64,000 bases of DNA from Diphasiastrum complanatum (lineage: Eukaryota > Streptophyta > Lycopodiopsida > Lycopodiales > Lycopodiaceae): contig CM055095.1 of NCBI GenBank assembly GCA_029204225.1, positions 39,612,141 through 39,676,140 of the forward strand. Reading direction: 5' to 3'. The notes under the pieces were generated by a model. The model was not told where the DNA came from. It saw nothing but the letters and a program-made list of their open reading frames with translations, and ran no database searches. Of the stretch, positions 11,701 through 23,500 are shown one piece after another (position 1 is the stretch's first letter; the number at the start of each line of letters is the position of its first letter). Made by a program: the position numbers and the translations under genes.

Positions 11701-14700
11701 CAGTTCTTGGCAGTGGTGGTTCTCAAGAAGTCCAATTTTGTCATGACTGCTTATGCAAATTGCAAATAGTCAAATGCCATGTCCGTGTTCTGCAACTTTC
11801 AATCAGGTAACCTATTGTGCTTGATGAGTAACTACAAACTTCAGAGTGGTTCTATCTTGTATGTTATGAGCATTTTGCCATTTGGTGCTGCTTGTTTTCT
11901 AGTTGAGTTTTGCAGAATCGGCCTTGCAGGTGTCCCTGCTTGGAATCTCTTTCTCTGAATAGTACTATCACATCTTCTGCAATTCTAAACTGCCCACTTC
12001 TTGTAAGTTTGGATGTATCATCTTGCCATAAGCTTTTGGATGCTGGTGTACGAGCAGCAGCAACTGCATGTCCACTCCTAGCGTCATTGGATTTGTCAAA
12101 CTGCTCTTATGTCAGTGATTACACATTACGAGAAATATCGAATGCCTGCTGCAATTTGCGTTACCTTGACGCTTCTTATTGCCCAAATATATCCCTGGAG
12201 GTCCCTTGGTTTATTCTGCTTCTTTATGCATTTGCTACTTTTTCTTATGCTTGAATATTGATGTATGTTGTTACTTTATGCTATTTCTATTGTGATATGA
12301 TATTTAGCTGGTGTTCTTTGTGATGTATGTTCTTGTTTGAAATTAGGAAGATGCTTTTGCAGGGGATCCGCTTTCCCATGTTGACTCATATGAAGCTGCA
12401 TGGTTGTGAGGGCATCAATGCATCGTCAATGACTGCTATTTCTCATTCTGTGAGGCTGAAGGTCTGTCATTCTTTTCCATTTTCGCTAGATCGAGAGACA
12501 TATTCTGTATTTGATGAGATGCAGTTGAGTATGGAGTGATTGTTTTAAACTCCAAGCTAGCCGAAGGAAGTGATCGATACTCCTATTAACTGGATTACTT
12601 GTATGATGCTGAATCCAGGAAAATCTTTCTATTTCCTATATATACTTTTGATCCATAGAAAGTGTGTTTTGAAGTTTTGACTATTATTATATAAAGATTT
12701 AAGATTAAAACTTCATCACTTGTGCAGGCACTTGAACTTGATTTTTGCTGGCTATTGACATCTGTGGCTTTGGATTTACCACGATTGCAAAGCATAAGTT
12801 TGAGCCATTGTCGAAAGTAGGTACAGTGATTTTTAATTTGTACATTGTTTCAACAGACTTAAATACAATCATTGACATCAATTCAATTGTGACATTGCAG
12901 ATTTGTGGACCTTACTTTGTCTTCTCCAGCTCTTACATCAATACTTCTTACAAATGGTCCTACTCTAAATTGTATCAACATCAGTTCCTCCACTCTTCAG
13001 GTGCTTATGTTAGTTCATGGAACTTTCTAAGTTAACTTGAGTCTTTGTACAAGCTTAAAATTTTATAATTCTCTATTTTAGATATTTGTTGGGACAGATT
13101 GTCTTGATTGGATGTGCAGAAACTACAACTGAGCCAGCAGCAAACGCTAGCAACAATAACACTGCACTGCACTTCATTGTGCGAGATTGACTTGACGGAG
13201 TGTGATTCTTTAAGCAATTCAGTATGTGATATCTTTAATGATGGTGGTGGCTGTTCAAACCTTAGCTCATTAATCCTTGATAATTGCAAGGTACTACACT
13301 TACTCTTTTATCTTTTGGGGGTTGGGGCTGCATATCAAACTCTAAAAGTCATTCAAAATTTTGTAGTATATGTTTCAGTTGCATGACGTGCTGGAACACG
13401 TGTGTAATGCTTCCTCTTTTTTGGGAATTTCTTTTAGAAACATAGTAAAATTTACTTATTTTTCAATTTGTTTTTGAAAGAGAGGTTGCTTTAGGGGTTA
13501 TTTGGAAGGTGAAATATGATGCTTAAAAAATGATGTAACCCATAATGTAAATGGGTGTCAATAGAAATTAGAACATTAAAGTGTTTGCAGTGCTGAAATA
13601 CGGAAAATCTGCAGTTTATCAACAACTCCTTGTCCTTTGCTATCATCCTCCCAGATACACCCTCCTCCCAAAGTCCACATTGTCAGGTGCACCGCATACG
13701 TGCACTAACTTTGTGTATTTGCTGCATTCTTTGATAAGCTCAATATTAGAATATATCCAGAGTGGATGAAGTAGATCGACAATCACATGGATTGGTTTTT
13801 GAAAGAAGTTCCATCTCTAACGCTCTCTTTGCACGTCCTACATCTACATAAACAACAAAGACATAAGTTTCCCAAGGAGAGCACCACCAGGGCAGCAGGC
13901 ATATTTGACTTGGTACATTCAGATTTGTGGGGGCCAACCCAAACAAAATCTGCAGGGGGGGCATATTACTTTATGACCTTTATTGATGACTTCTCACGCA
14001 AGATTTGGATTTATTTCTTAAAGTTAAAATCTGAAGCATTCAAGTACTTCCTGCATTTCAAAGCTTTGGTAGAAGAACATTCAGGAAATAAGATAAAGAT
14101 GCTCAGGTCAGACGGTGGTTGAGAGTTCATTAAGACAAAATTTGTGGAATTCTGCAAGGCCAATGGGATCAAAAGGCAGCTTACAGCTCCTCATACCCCT
14201 CAGCAAAACGGCGTAGCAGAGAGAAAGAACCGAACTATTGTGGAGTGTGCAAGGTGCATGCTCAAGGCAAAGGGGTTGCCCAACTCTTTTTAGGGCGAGG
14301 CAATGCACACAACAGTGTTTCTGTTGAATAGAAGTCCAACAAAAGCTGTGGAAGGCAAGACTCCAGAAGAGGCATTTAGCGGCATCAAGCCCAAGGTGGG
14401 CGCTTTGCGAGTGTTTGGTTGTACGGCCTATGCCCATATTCCCAAGGATAACAGGAAGAAGCTGGATGCAAAATCAGCGAAGTGTATTTTCTTGGGATAC
14501 AGTGAAGAAAGCAAAGCTTACCGACTTTACGATCTTACTAGCAAGATGAGGATCATAAGTCGAGATGTGATCTTTGAAGAAGATCAAACGCCTCCTATAG
14601 AGGAACTTTAGATGGAGGATGGTACAAGTGAATTTGTGCCAATACTTGATGACCCATATCCGTATATTGGGGAGCCTCAGGATGATCATACGATTGATCA

Positions 14701-17700
14701 AGAGGAAGAATCCGAGGAGGCTAGGAAGCGGAAGGAAAGGGGCAAGTCTGTTGAGTCCTATTCACATCACCAACTGCAAGGAAGAAGTTTCCCAGGTGGT
14801 ATTGGCAAACTGTGCAGGATGGTTTGATATTGGATGAGGGAGAGAGCAGCAATCCAGGGGCTAGGAGGTCTCAAAGGCAAGCCCAGCAGCATGAACACCA
14901 GGAGACAAACTATGCACTTATGACTACTATTTTGGATTCACAAGATCCGCATACATTCGTTGAGGCAGCAGATGAGAAGGTATGGCAACATGCTATGCAA
15001 GAGGAATACGACTCCATTCTCAAGAATGATACATGGGATTTGGTGAAATCACCAAAAGGGAAGCGTCCTATTGGCTGTAAGTGGGTCTACAGGACCAAAT
15101 ACAAATTGGATGGGAGCATCGAAAAGCATAAGGCAAGGCTGGTTGCTAAAGGCTATGCACAGAAGGAGGGCTTGGACTATGATGAGACATTTGCACCGGT
15201 AGCTAAGATGACGTCTATCAGGTTGGTTTTAGCATTGGCTACATTTTTTGGTTGGGAGGTCCATCAAATGGACGTGAAGAAGTCTACATGGAACAGCCAC
15301 AAGGTTTTGAGGCTAAGGGCAAGGAAAGTATGGTATGCAGGCTTAAGAAGGCCTTATATGGTTTGAAGCAGGCACCCAGGGCCTGGTATAGTCGTATTGA
15401 CGACTATTTTGCCAAGGAGCAATTCATAAAGAGTCAGTCGGATTGCAACCTGTTCGTGAAGGAGGAAGATGGGAACATTGTTTTGATAGTTCTCTATGTG
15501 GATGACTTGGTCATCATGGGTAACAATGGGTAGCTTATTGAAAAGGTGAAGGCTCATTTATCAAATGAGTTCGAGACGAAGGATTTGGGTTTAATCCACT
15601 ATTGTCTTGGCTTGGAGGTTTGGAAAAAGGAAAACTGTGTGCTTATTTCCCAAGCTAACTATGCATGTGAAGTCTTGAACAGGTTCAACATGCAGGCACG
15701 CCCATTGATACCAGCAGTAAGCCATCCAGAGATGATGGCTCCTTTTGTGGACGAGCCTCTTTATAGGCAGCTTGTGGGTAGCCTGATTTATCTCACCACT
15801 ATGAGACCAGACATTTCCTATGCGGTTGGTGTAGCAAGCCAGTTCATGAGTTCTCCAACTGAAGCACATTGGAAAGCAGCCAAGAGGGTTTGAGGTATGT
15901 CAAAGGGACAACCTGTTATGGGATTGAGTACACAGATGACGGAAAGCTTCAGCTTGGAGGCTTTACCGATTTGGATTGGGCAGGTAATAGGGATGATCGA
16001 AAGTCGACCACAGGTTACACTTTCAACCTTGGTTCAGGGGCCATTTCTTGGTGTAGCAAGAAACAGCCCACAGTTACCTTATCATCGACAAAGGCTGAGT
16101 ACAGGGCAGCGACAAAAGCTACCTGCGAGGCAATATGGCTCAGGAGACTTCTTGGGGAGGTGCAGATTCCAGAGGATGGTCCTACTATTCTTCAGTGTGA
16201 CAGCCAGAGTTGCATCCAGCTTGCCAAAAATCCTGTGTACCATGCTCGTACGAAGCATATTGAGGTGGATCAGCACTTCTTACGAGAGAAGATACAAAGC
16301 GGAGAAATTTAGCTCGAGTATTGTGATACCAACGATCAAGCAGCAGATATCTTTACTAAGGCACTTAGTAGAGAAACATTTGAAAAGTTTCGTAGCATGC
16401 TAGGTGTTGGTATGAACAAAATAGCCATTGAGGGGGGGTGTTGAAATAAATGCTTATTTTGCCCCTTACGGCTTGTATACTTGTAACTTGTAAGTTGTGC
16501 ATAAGACATGGGGGTAAAACATTTATGTACATAGTACACCCCACTTGTGCTAATTAGGCAAGTAATATCAAGTAGGTTGAGGACCCATGTGGGTTCTAGA
16601 GCTAGAATTAGCAAGACACCACCTCTATACATTACATGCTATATGTAGCCCAAACTTTGGAGGGGTTTCCACGCCCTACTACACTTTGAATAATCATTCA
16701 AGTTGTGTGAGCTTTGAAGTCCTCTCTCTCTTGCTTTTGTGTTTTACTCCATAGCTGGTTTGCTGAAGCTTTCATAGTGTGCTTACTATGCTGTTATGAT
16801 ACTCCATAGCTAGGCCTTGGAATTTGTTAGAAGTTTCTCTTCCGTAAGAGTGGCGGAAATGAATGATAAAAAGGGGGGAGACTTACTTCTGCCATCGGCC
16901 TGTCCAAGGTGGGCTGGTAGCTTTGTTCTTGGTGATGATAGAAGCCCATGTTTTGGTCGACTCTTTGTGCTGGCTCAGTTGCTGTTCCAGATCTTGAATC
17001 TTCATCTTTGTCTCTTCTTGTGGCTGGGAAGCATATTTATTTTCCATTTCTGTCCGGAGCTGTTGGTTCTCTGTGCGTAGGTGGATGATTTCCAGTTTCA
17101 GAGTTTGCACATATGCTTTCAGTTCTTTCAGTAGGGCTCGAGCGGGGTTGCTGTTGAGCAGCAGTGGGGGCAGGTGTCTGCGCAGCAGGAGGGACCTGTT
17201 GCTGAGCAGGATGGGCTGTGGAGGGGGAGTGGAGAGGAGGGGCAGCAGGTGGGCGGGGCAGCCATGTCTCAAGCACTCATATGTGAGAGTTGTACCTCTG
17301 TAGGTGGTTATCCTGCAGTGCGTCTGTCCCAAAAGTGCGCAGGAGAAGTGGGCCCGTTTCTAAAAAAATTTAATTTTTTTTTGAACGTTCCATAGAATGT
17401 AGTGCTCATGCACTTGACGAGTGTTTTGGAATACTTGATTGTCTGGAATGCATTTGAAAGTAACCATGGCATAAGTTCTTATTTGCAGGTTATTTCACAT
17501 GAGCAATCAGTGCATGACTTCACTATTGATGCTATGAAGACATTTTCTGAAGTGAATATCACCTAGTATGAATGATTTTCCAAAAGGAGAGTGGTTTTAA
17601 AGGTTCATTCAGGAAAGCTCAGGAAATGATAATCTACGTTGAATACGTAGTAGATACATGAAACTTGCTGCTTATTTCAGTTTCAAAAAAGTTAAGAAGC

Positions 17701-20700
17701 GGGATTTGAATGTATTTGGTCGGTAAAAGTAACAGGAGTTGCTGTGAAGAAAGTAGATATTAACAGCACCAGATGCCAATTTTTATGTTCTAACTACAAT
17801 TTTCTGTGCATTGTTTGTATGTGTTGTGCATGTGGCAGGGCTTAACTGCTGTGAGACTGTCCACAAGATCACTTTGTGCTCTTTCACTTGTCGGCTGTCG
17901 TAACATTGATACTGTTGACCTCACATGCCCAAATCTGGATATTCTGCATTTAGATGGGTGTGATCATCTTGCCTTTGCATCCCTTTGTCCGGTAGGATAT
18001 CAATTAAGGCCATTTTCTTGTTTGATAATTGCTATTTTTGAATTTGAAATGCTATTTATATTTCCAGCCCACGTTTTCAGCTTGCTTGCATTCTGTTGTA
18101 CGCTGTAATACCGATTCTAGTTTTACATCAAGTTTCTTTCACATTGCTCTTATTACTCGTTGGGATTGTGCTTACTCCTTCAACTCGTCAAGAAGGGATA
18201 ATCGCTTTCTTTGGTGATTGTGGCTTACTATCTTACCAAATCTGGGTTGAGCAACAAAGAATGCATGCGTGTGATTTATTATAAATCAAAAGTGCTAGCT
18301 TGAAGTTATTATATAGTCCAGCTTTCCAGGATAAGCTTTGCACAGGTTTTATATTAATGCAAAAGAAATAGATGCAACCCGATCTTCTCCCCCAGTCTTG
18401 AAATTAAAGCCTATGAGAGGCTGAATCAATATTGTTGCTGTTTGGTGATATACATTCCAGATGGAGTTTAGATCACTGGCTTATCTTCATACCTCAAGTA
18501 GGAAACAAATAGATGCTGCTGTTGATATGGACTATTGCTTGCCTCATGCTGGACAGGATTTTCATTCGTTAGCTAGAACTAGCATGCATTCAGAGTATAC
18601 ACCTGCCTAGATGAAGTTAAATTTTCCTATATAACTTTTTGATGATCAGTCGAAATGTGTGGATGGAAGGCTGACACAGATAGTCCAAGTATTTACCGTA
18701 TTGACTTTCTAACAATCAATTTGATGCCCGTAATTGAAAGCAGTCAGCTTTATGACACTTCCCAATTAGGACGTAGTTATGACAAAATGTATCTAACCTA
18801 TTATAGAATAATACTGTGCCATGGGTGCAAGATGCCATCCAGCAATTCACCTATCCTTTATGTTTCAAGCTATTTGGTTCTTCTCAGGATTGATGCAAGT
18901 TAGATAGGACTTGCAGCTAGGAATCTGCAACATCAACCTATTGTTTTCGTTGTGTACGTTGATGCTTTTTTTACTTTTGTGGGCTTATTGTTGTGTTCTT
19001 TCCTGACAATGAGTTTATTACTTTGGTGCAGGTTGGGTTGCAGTCACTAAATCTTGGTATTTGCCCTCGTTTAACAAGTCTTAGCATTGATGCACCTGCA
19101 ATGATAGCACTGGATTTGAGAGGGTGTGGGATCCTAAGTCATGCAGATGTGTGCTGTCCCAAACTTTCCTCATTGGATGCTTCCTACTGCAGGTTGGGTA
19201 GATATTTTATGTTCGTTATTCTTTATTTACTTAACTGATTGGACTGATCGAGTAATAAATTTTAAAATTTTAATTTAGGTTGACTTATCTTAAGCCAACT
19301 TCAAAAATCGTTTACAAGTACGTCCTTTGTACACATACTTTCACCAAATCGAGATTCGATCAAGGGCTGAATTATGATTGCTAGGAAAAATCTGAGTGTG
19401 ATTGTTTTAAACCCGATTCCAAAACGGGTCCAAGGCTGGTTAATTTGAGTTGTCAGTTACATAGTTTCGTGAATTTTCCACAAACAAACCAAGATATATT
19501 TGGAAGTTTCAAAGTTGTTGAGGTAGAAGTGTTTACATTTGCAGAGGCTGGTCAATCTTTGTAAACTTGCTGTCAGGTAACAATAGTAAGCACTGAGTGT
19601 ACAGGTAACTGTATACTGTTATGATCATTGGTTGTTTGAAAGCTGAGAAAAAAACTATGGACCAATTGATTGCCTGTGGTACCTTGTCACATAGCAAAGT
19701 ATTACTGGGTATACAGATAAGGGTCGGGATCTGGATGACAATGGTGAGGCCGAAAATCTTGAGGGATGCCTGCAGCCATTATTCATAGTAAGGTATTCTG
19801 TCGATTTGTTGAGGTATTACAAAATTGAAAGCCCTTAAAAGCTATATTGTATGAAATATATTTGTGAATTTATGGCTGTTGTTAACAGTATAGCATGGTT
19901 TTGTTGATTCCTTGGAGGTTAGCAGTCACTGCCTATGGCCTTTGGATTATATCATATGCAAAGCTACTAGCATCCATCTAGATCATGTAAATTAGTTTCT
20001 GAATTTTCGTTACCTCCCTGTGTTTACAGTGAAAACCAAGTATCATTAATCATTAGCTACTTGAAAGTTCAAACTTGTACAAATGTATCCTATTTACTAT
20101 AAACTTTTCTATCTAGTAAGTACCGAGTATCCAAGCAATGATGTACTTTATGATCATTGGATATTTCAAATTTGAAATTTGTGTAGATGTACCCTAAACT
20201 TGAAATCAACTATTGCATCCTGCAGGTGGTACATTTATACAAGTTACAAAGATGTTGAGCTAGCTAGTTAGTTTGCTTTGCTTGTGTGCATTTAACTAGC
20301 TGTTAGTTTTCATGTGATCTTGTCGTCAAGTAATAGTAGTATGGAGTGTATATAGGTAGCAATATAGTTCCTGTATCATCATTGGCTATTTCAGAGTTGA
20401 AACATGTGTAGATTTACCTTATATTCTAAACCAACTGTTTCTTACTGTGGTCAAATATATATAAGATAGATATTATAAGGTCTGTTTTAGATAGGCTGAT
20501 AAATTCCAATTTGCACCAGAAATGGCCAAATCTGAACCATCTCAAATTGTGCCTCGACCAGTTCAGAAATGGCCGATTCTGGATTGCTGGACGGTCCTTT
20601 TGTACTTGTCACAATGGCCACTGGAACCTTAAATTTGAATTAACAAACTTTTATGCTTGATAGAGAGAGACTGCAAGTTTCTTCCAGAAGAATTTCTATG

Positions 20701-23500
20701 GATTACAAGGATTGAAAGCGTGTATTCTGAGGGCAAGGAGTGCAGTTTCTTGTCAGCCTCTATTCTTCATTTCTCTTTTGATTGTTGATTGTTTCAATCG
20801 GAATAAGTAAGACGTGGGGCGCATGAACTATGCCTATCAGATTCGAATCTGAACGATGAGTCGGATGACTTGGCCGATTCTACTTGATTCTAACTTTGGA
20901 TCATAAAGAACATTAAAATATGGTGACTCCATGTATCTTTGTCTTTCAATAATCTCATTTTCTGTCGTTATTGCTCTGACTGCAAGTAGGTTTCCGCAGT
21001 TCTAATCAGACTTTTAACTGGGATGGATGTATGCAGCCAATTGACCGATTGGCTTTTGGGGCATTCTTGCAAATAGATGTCCACTGAAAGCTGACTGTTA
21101 ATTGTGATGGATGCATCTGGCCATTTGAGAGTTCTGCTTTTAAGATATTCCTGCAATGAACTTTCAACAATTTATAGCTGACTTAAACCATGATGGATGC
21201 ACGGTGCATGCAGCCAATTGACAGATGAGTGTTTAGCTGCTACAACCAGTGCTTGCCCCTTAATAGAAAGTTTAGTGCTAGCTTCCTGTCCATCGATTGG
21301 GCCCAACGGATTATTGGCACTCAAGTCGCTGTCATCCTTGATGGTGCTTGATCTATCGTACACGTTTCTGACAGACTTATTACCTATTTATGAAGCCTGT
21401 CCCTGCTTAGAGGTGAGTTCTGACACATGTTCCTTCATATTGTACTCCTGTATTAAAATTGGTATGAAGTTTTTTTTTCAGGATTTGGGATTTTTGAGCC
21501 TTTTGTCTCTCATGTAGTGGATCACTTTGTGCATAGTTACCCTAGCAGTAAATCAAAGTGCAGTTTGGATGCTGCTCAATATTTGTTATGGTTTGTAGCA
21601 TATTCATTACGGAATAATTGAGCTCAGTGGTTCAAGCTGAATATATCTGTAAATTGATGCGAGCATGGTGCAGTTCAGTTTCTGTTTGTTTAAAATCTTT
21701 AGCTAACTCTAGGCACAATGTCAACTCCTATTGTCAATTTGTCATTGTAAGCAAGTGTGGGAACCAGGACAGGCCCATAAGATTGGAAAACACGTTGACA
21801 GGTGTTGAAGCTTTCAGCATGCAAGTACCTTGCTAATGATACATTTTATCCCTTGCACGGTGGAAATGTGCTTCCGCATCTGCGTGAATTGGATATCTCG
21901 TATTGTAGCCTGGACCGTGCTGCAATTGAAGGCCTTCTTTCACATTGTCCCCATCTTGTACATATCAGTCTCAATGGGTGCAGAAACGTGTATGATTTTA
22001 ATTGGGATTCCTTTCCCCTGTGGTCATCTGGCTCAGATTTCGTTGGTGAGTGTAGTGGCAAAGACACTAGAATGGATGGTATTGACCTTGATGAGGATGG
22101 TAGGTATCATGCCTTACAGCTTATTGACAGGCCGGGATCTATTGGACATAATAGATCAGTTTCAAATTCTTTTCACAGATCCGCAGGCGTTACCAACCAC
22201 TTTTCTGATGTTCCAGATGGAGTTCTTTGTAAGGGTTCTTTGAAGGAAGGGAAGGAATCATTGGAAGAGCCTGTTCAAGTCAAGCCTACAAAGGTTATTC
22301 CAATTTGTGCGCTGCAAAGTCTAAACTGTGTTGGTTGTCCCAACATAAAGAGGGTGGTGATATCAAACTCAGCTTGCTGCTTTCATCTCTCTTCTGTTAA
22401 TTTATCTCTATCGAGCAATATCAGGGAGGTTAAGCTATTCTGTGTCAACTTACTCTCATTGAATTTGAGGTATGTATTGTTTTTTACTTTGGAAGGGAGA
22501 ATGAGGCTCAAATTGATGACTTCCACCATGAAGCTCTTATTTATCTGTTTCTACAGTTCAATTTTACTCCAAAGGATGTGATTACCTAGAGTATTAACAT
22601 ACTAAAATGCTCATTAGTAGGGATGAATTGATTTTGGAATGTGTCATTTAGGGTGTATGTTTCTGATGATTTCAGCAACTGTGTGGCATTGGAAGAGCTT
22701 AAGCTAGATTGTCCTCGATTATCTAGTTTATTTCTACAGGTACTGTACTCTTACTTGAACCCTTGAGTATATCAGTGAATACATGTTATTGAGTGGTGGC
22801 TTTTGTCTCATCTTGTTCATTGTTGTAATACTTGACAGCTATGTATCTCAATTTGGAATTACAGGATGGAATCTAAATGATAATGAGTGCTTTCTTTGAG
22901 ACGTTGTGATGGTTAAGAATGCACTGTCAGGCATAGCTATACATCCAGAAGAGATGCAATTTAAATTGGATCTCATCGGGTGGTTTTTAAGTACCAAATT
23001 TCAACTATTACCAATCAATAAAATTTTTGCGTGTCTGATGCTAGGGTCCAATTCTGAGGGGCTGTTATCTATGCTAAATTTTAGAGATTACTTTGCACAT
23101 CTGTTACTATAATGTTCATAATTCGTTTGCAGGCATGTGGAATAGGAGCAGAAGAGCTAGAAAATGCAGTTCAAGGCTGTGCCATGTTGGAAACACTCGA
23201 TATAAGAAACTATTCTAAGGTCCGTTCATCTCTGAAGTTAACTTATTGGGCATTTTGCATGCTGGAAAATCTGATCTTTGGATCTTGTTCAGGAGTTATG
23301 TTCCTGCTGTGCTTAATAGGATAGTATACTCACAACAGTCTACTTTGTTATGCCATCCTGTGATGAAGCTTTGTATTTTCCAAACAACTCTTAATACTGC
23401 ACTCGACATTTTTCACTGGTTGCAGATAACAGCTGGTTCTTATTCTCAATTGAGATCGCTTTGCCCCATGCTGAAGCGTCTATACAGCACATCCATATAG
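2780..23500 (+). CDS. FBL15: F-box/LRR-repeat protein 15 (SLOMO-type F-box protein), spliced gene, 5' end incomplete
   Basis: Probable substrate receptor of an SCF (SKP1-cullin-F-box) ubiquitin ligase; the Arabidopsis homologue SLOMO acts in auxin homeostasis and leaf-initiation timing. Coding exons: about 2780-3030 (acceptor uncertain), 3316-3448, 3606-3708, 11597-11806, 11930-12200, 12363-12461, 12728-12816, 12901-13000, 13120-13290, 17839-17991, 19032-19192, 21214-21412, 21802-22469, 22676-22739, 23133-23219, 23426-23500. From 3316 onward they total 2583 nt, in frame, ending in TAG. The F-box (DLTDALIHK/IFSFLDYTSLCQAAMVC...QW) is split by the first resolved intron. About 20 leucine-rich repeats of the Cys-containing plant type follow, with signatures such as CPLIESLVLASCPSIG and LDASYCPNISLE. 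Exon 21802-22469 carries an acidic, Ser-rich loop longer than in Arabidopsis. All junctions align to the family without gaps; one donor is GC. N-terminal exon(s) are not found. Spliced boundaries are inferred, but strongly. Confidence 0.93.
3449..3605 (+). other. non-canonical GC-AG intron of FBL15
   Basis: The exon ends ...GACCAAG and the intron starts GCATGA and ends TTTTTGTAG. Joining 3448 to 3606 gives a gap-free match to the family across the junction (VTHDQ-VMQLCKKYP). The nearest GT donor downstream (3469) would add residues that have no counterpart in homologues. Confidence 0.75.
3831..4015. repeat. two-copy direct repeat, about 78 bp, spacing 107 bp
   Basis: AATGGACATGTTTTA at 3831 recurs at 3938 (one base changed) with the following sequence through GATAGAACAAT; a few substitutions separate the copies. 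A 29-bp spacer (GGATAACACTC...) occurs once between them. It lies just after a donor site in the large FBL15 intron. Confidence 0.85.
4556..4630. repeat. short foldback element
   Basis: Perfect 11-bp inverted arms CATAGTTGCAC (4556-4566) and GTGCAACTATG (4620-4630) enclose further palindromic GTTTCTAGAAAC units. The 75-bp sequence can form one long hairpin. It resembles a miniature inverted-repeat element, but no flanking target duplication was established. Confidence 0.6.
5900..6380 (-). pseudogene. Ty3-gypsy aspartic-protease remnant
   Basis: The minus-strand frame ending near 6109 contains a degenerate retropepsin active-site region, VDSSHDFISAKLAQEIGV. The DSS block replaces the usual D-S/T-G, and the HDFIS-xx-LA spacing is typical of plant gypsy elements. 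Frames beyond it in both directions are broken. It is a relic inside the FBL15 intron, with no LTR recognised nearby. Confidence 0.55.
13750..16438 (+). pseudogene. Ty1-copia pol remnant (integrase, reverse transcriptase, RNase H)
   Basis: Integrase core: first Asp in HSDLWGP (about 13915), second in LRSDGG (14105-14122), Glu in GVAERKNRT (about 14215-14240). Then the reverse transcriptase W-x-x-A-M-Q-EEYDSI block (about 14985), the catalytic YVDDL (about 15495-15510), and RNase H with FTDLDWAGN and STKAEY (15960-16110). The 5' part starts inside the gag-pre-integrase region and no 5' LTR was seen. Disabling changes include stops at 14120, 14292, 14609, 15531, 15891 and 16310 and a frameshift near 15290-15370. 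A purine-rich tract (GAGGGGGGG) at 16430-16438 precedes the 3' LTR. It cannot be autonomous. Confidence 0.92.
16439..16870 (+). mobile_element. 3' LTR of the intronic Ty1-copia element (right end uncertain)
   Basis: The LTR begins TGTTGAAATAAATGC right after the polypurine tract. A matching terminal ...CA end is not clear; the sequence stays LTR-like to about 16870. TACTCCATAGCT occurs twice (about 16745 and 16799). Confidence 0.55.
16883..17332 (-). other. minus-strand open frame with Pro/Gln-rich and coiled-coil parts, unrecognised
   Basis: An open frame of about 149 codons on the minus strand inside the FBL15 intron. The first half is rich in Pro, Leu and Ser. The second half has heptad-like leucines and polar residues (LKAYVQTLKLEIIHLRTEN), then a Gln/Glu-rich stretch that could be a coiled coil. 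Composition is GC-rich compared with the surrounding intron, which suggests a captured or transposon-derived fragment such as a gag or ORF1 piece. No family recognised. Confidence 0.3.
17992..19031 (+). other. FBL15 intron, no other content seen
   Basis: The GTAGGA donor and TTGGTGCAG acceptor are phase 0. Short open frames inside match nothing recognisable. Confidence 0.7.
19193..21213 (+). other. 2-kb FBL15 intron with degenerate repeats at its 3' end
   Basis: The intron interrupts an AGC serine codon (phase 2). It holds AT-rich unique sequence, with GCCGATTCT-like words recurring near 20570 and 20875. At its 3' end is the tandem array described at 21007-21213. No gene is seen. Confidence 0.7.
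21007..21240 (+). repeat. degenerate tandem array (period about 84-87 bp) spanning a FBL15 3' splice site
   Basis: Three diverged units begin near 21007, 21091 and 21178, each carrying a GATGGATG core followed by a CAGCCAATTGAC or GGCCATTTGAGA block; units 1 and 2 also share CATTCTTGCAA/ATATTCCTGCAA. The last unit runs into the real exon, whose acceptor is GCATGCAG/CCAATTGACAGATGAG. The first unit contains an acceptor look-alike, TATGCAG/CCAATTGACCGATTGG, at about 21031-21053. So exon-boundary sequence appears to have been duplicated upstream and then decayed. Confidence 0.7.

Larger units (their letters stand above)
13291..17838 (+). other. 4.5-kb FBL15 intron carrying a Ty1-copia insertion
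   Basis: The donor GTACTA follows LDNCK codons and the acceptor GTGGCAG precedes GLTAV codons. About two thirds of the intron is the broken copia element at 13750-16870, in the same orientation as the gene. The rest (13291-13750 and 17333-17838) shows no gene. Confidence 0.85.
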
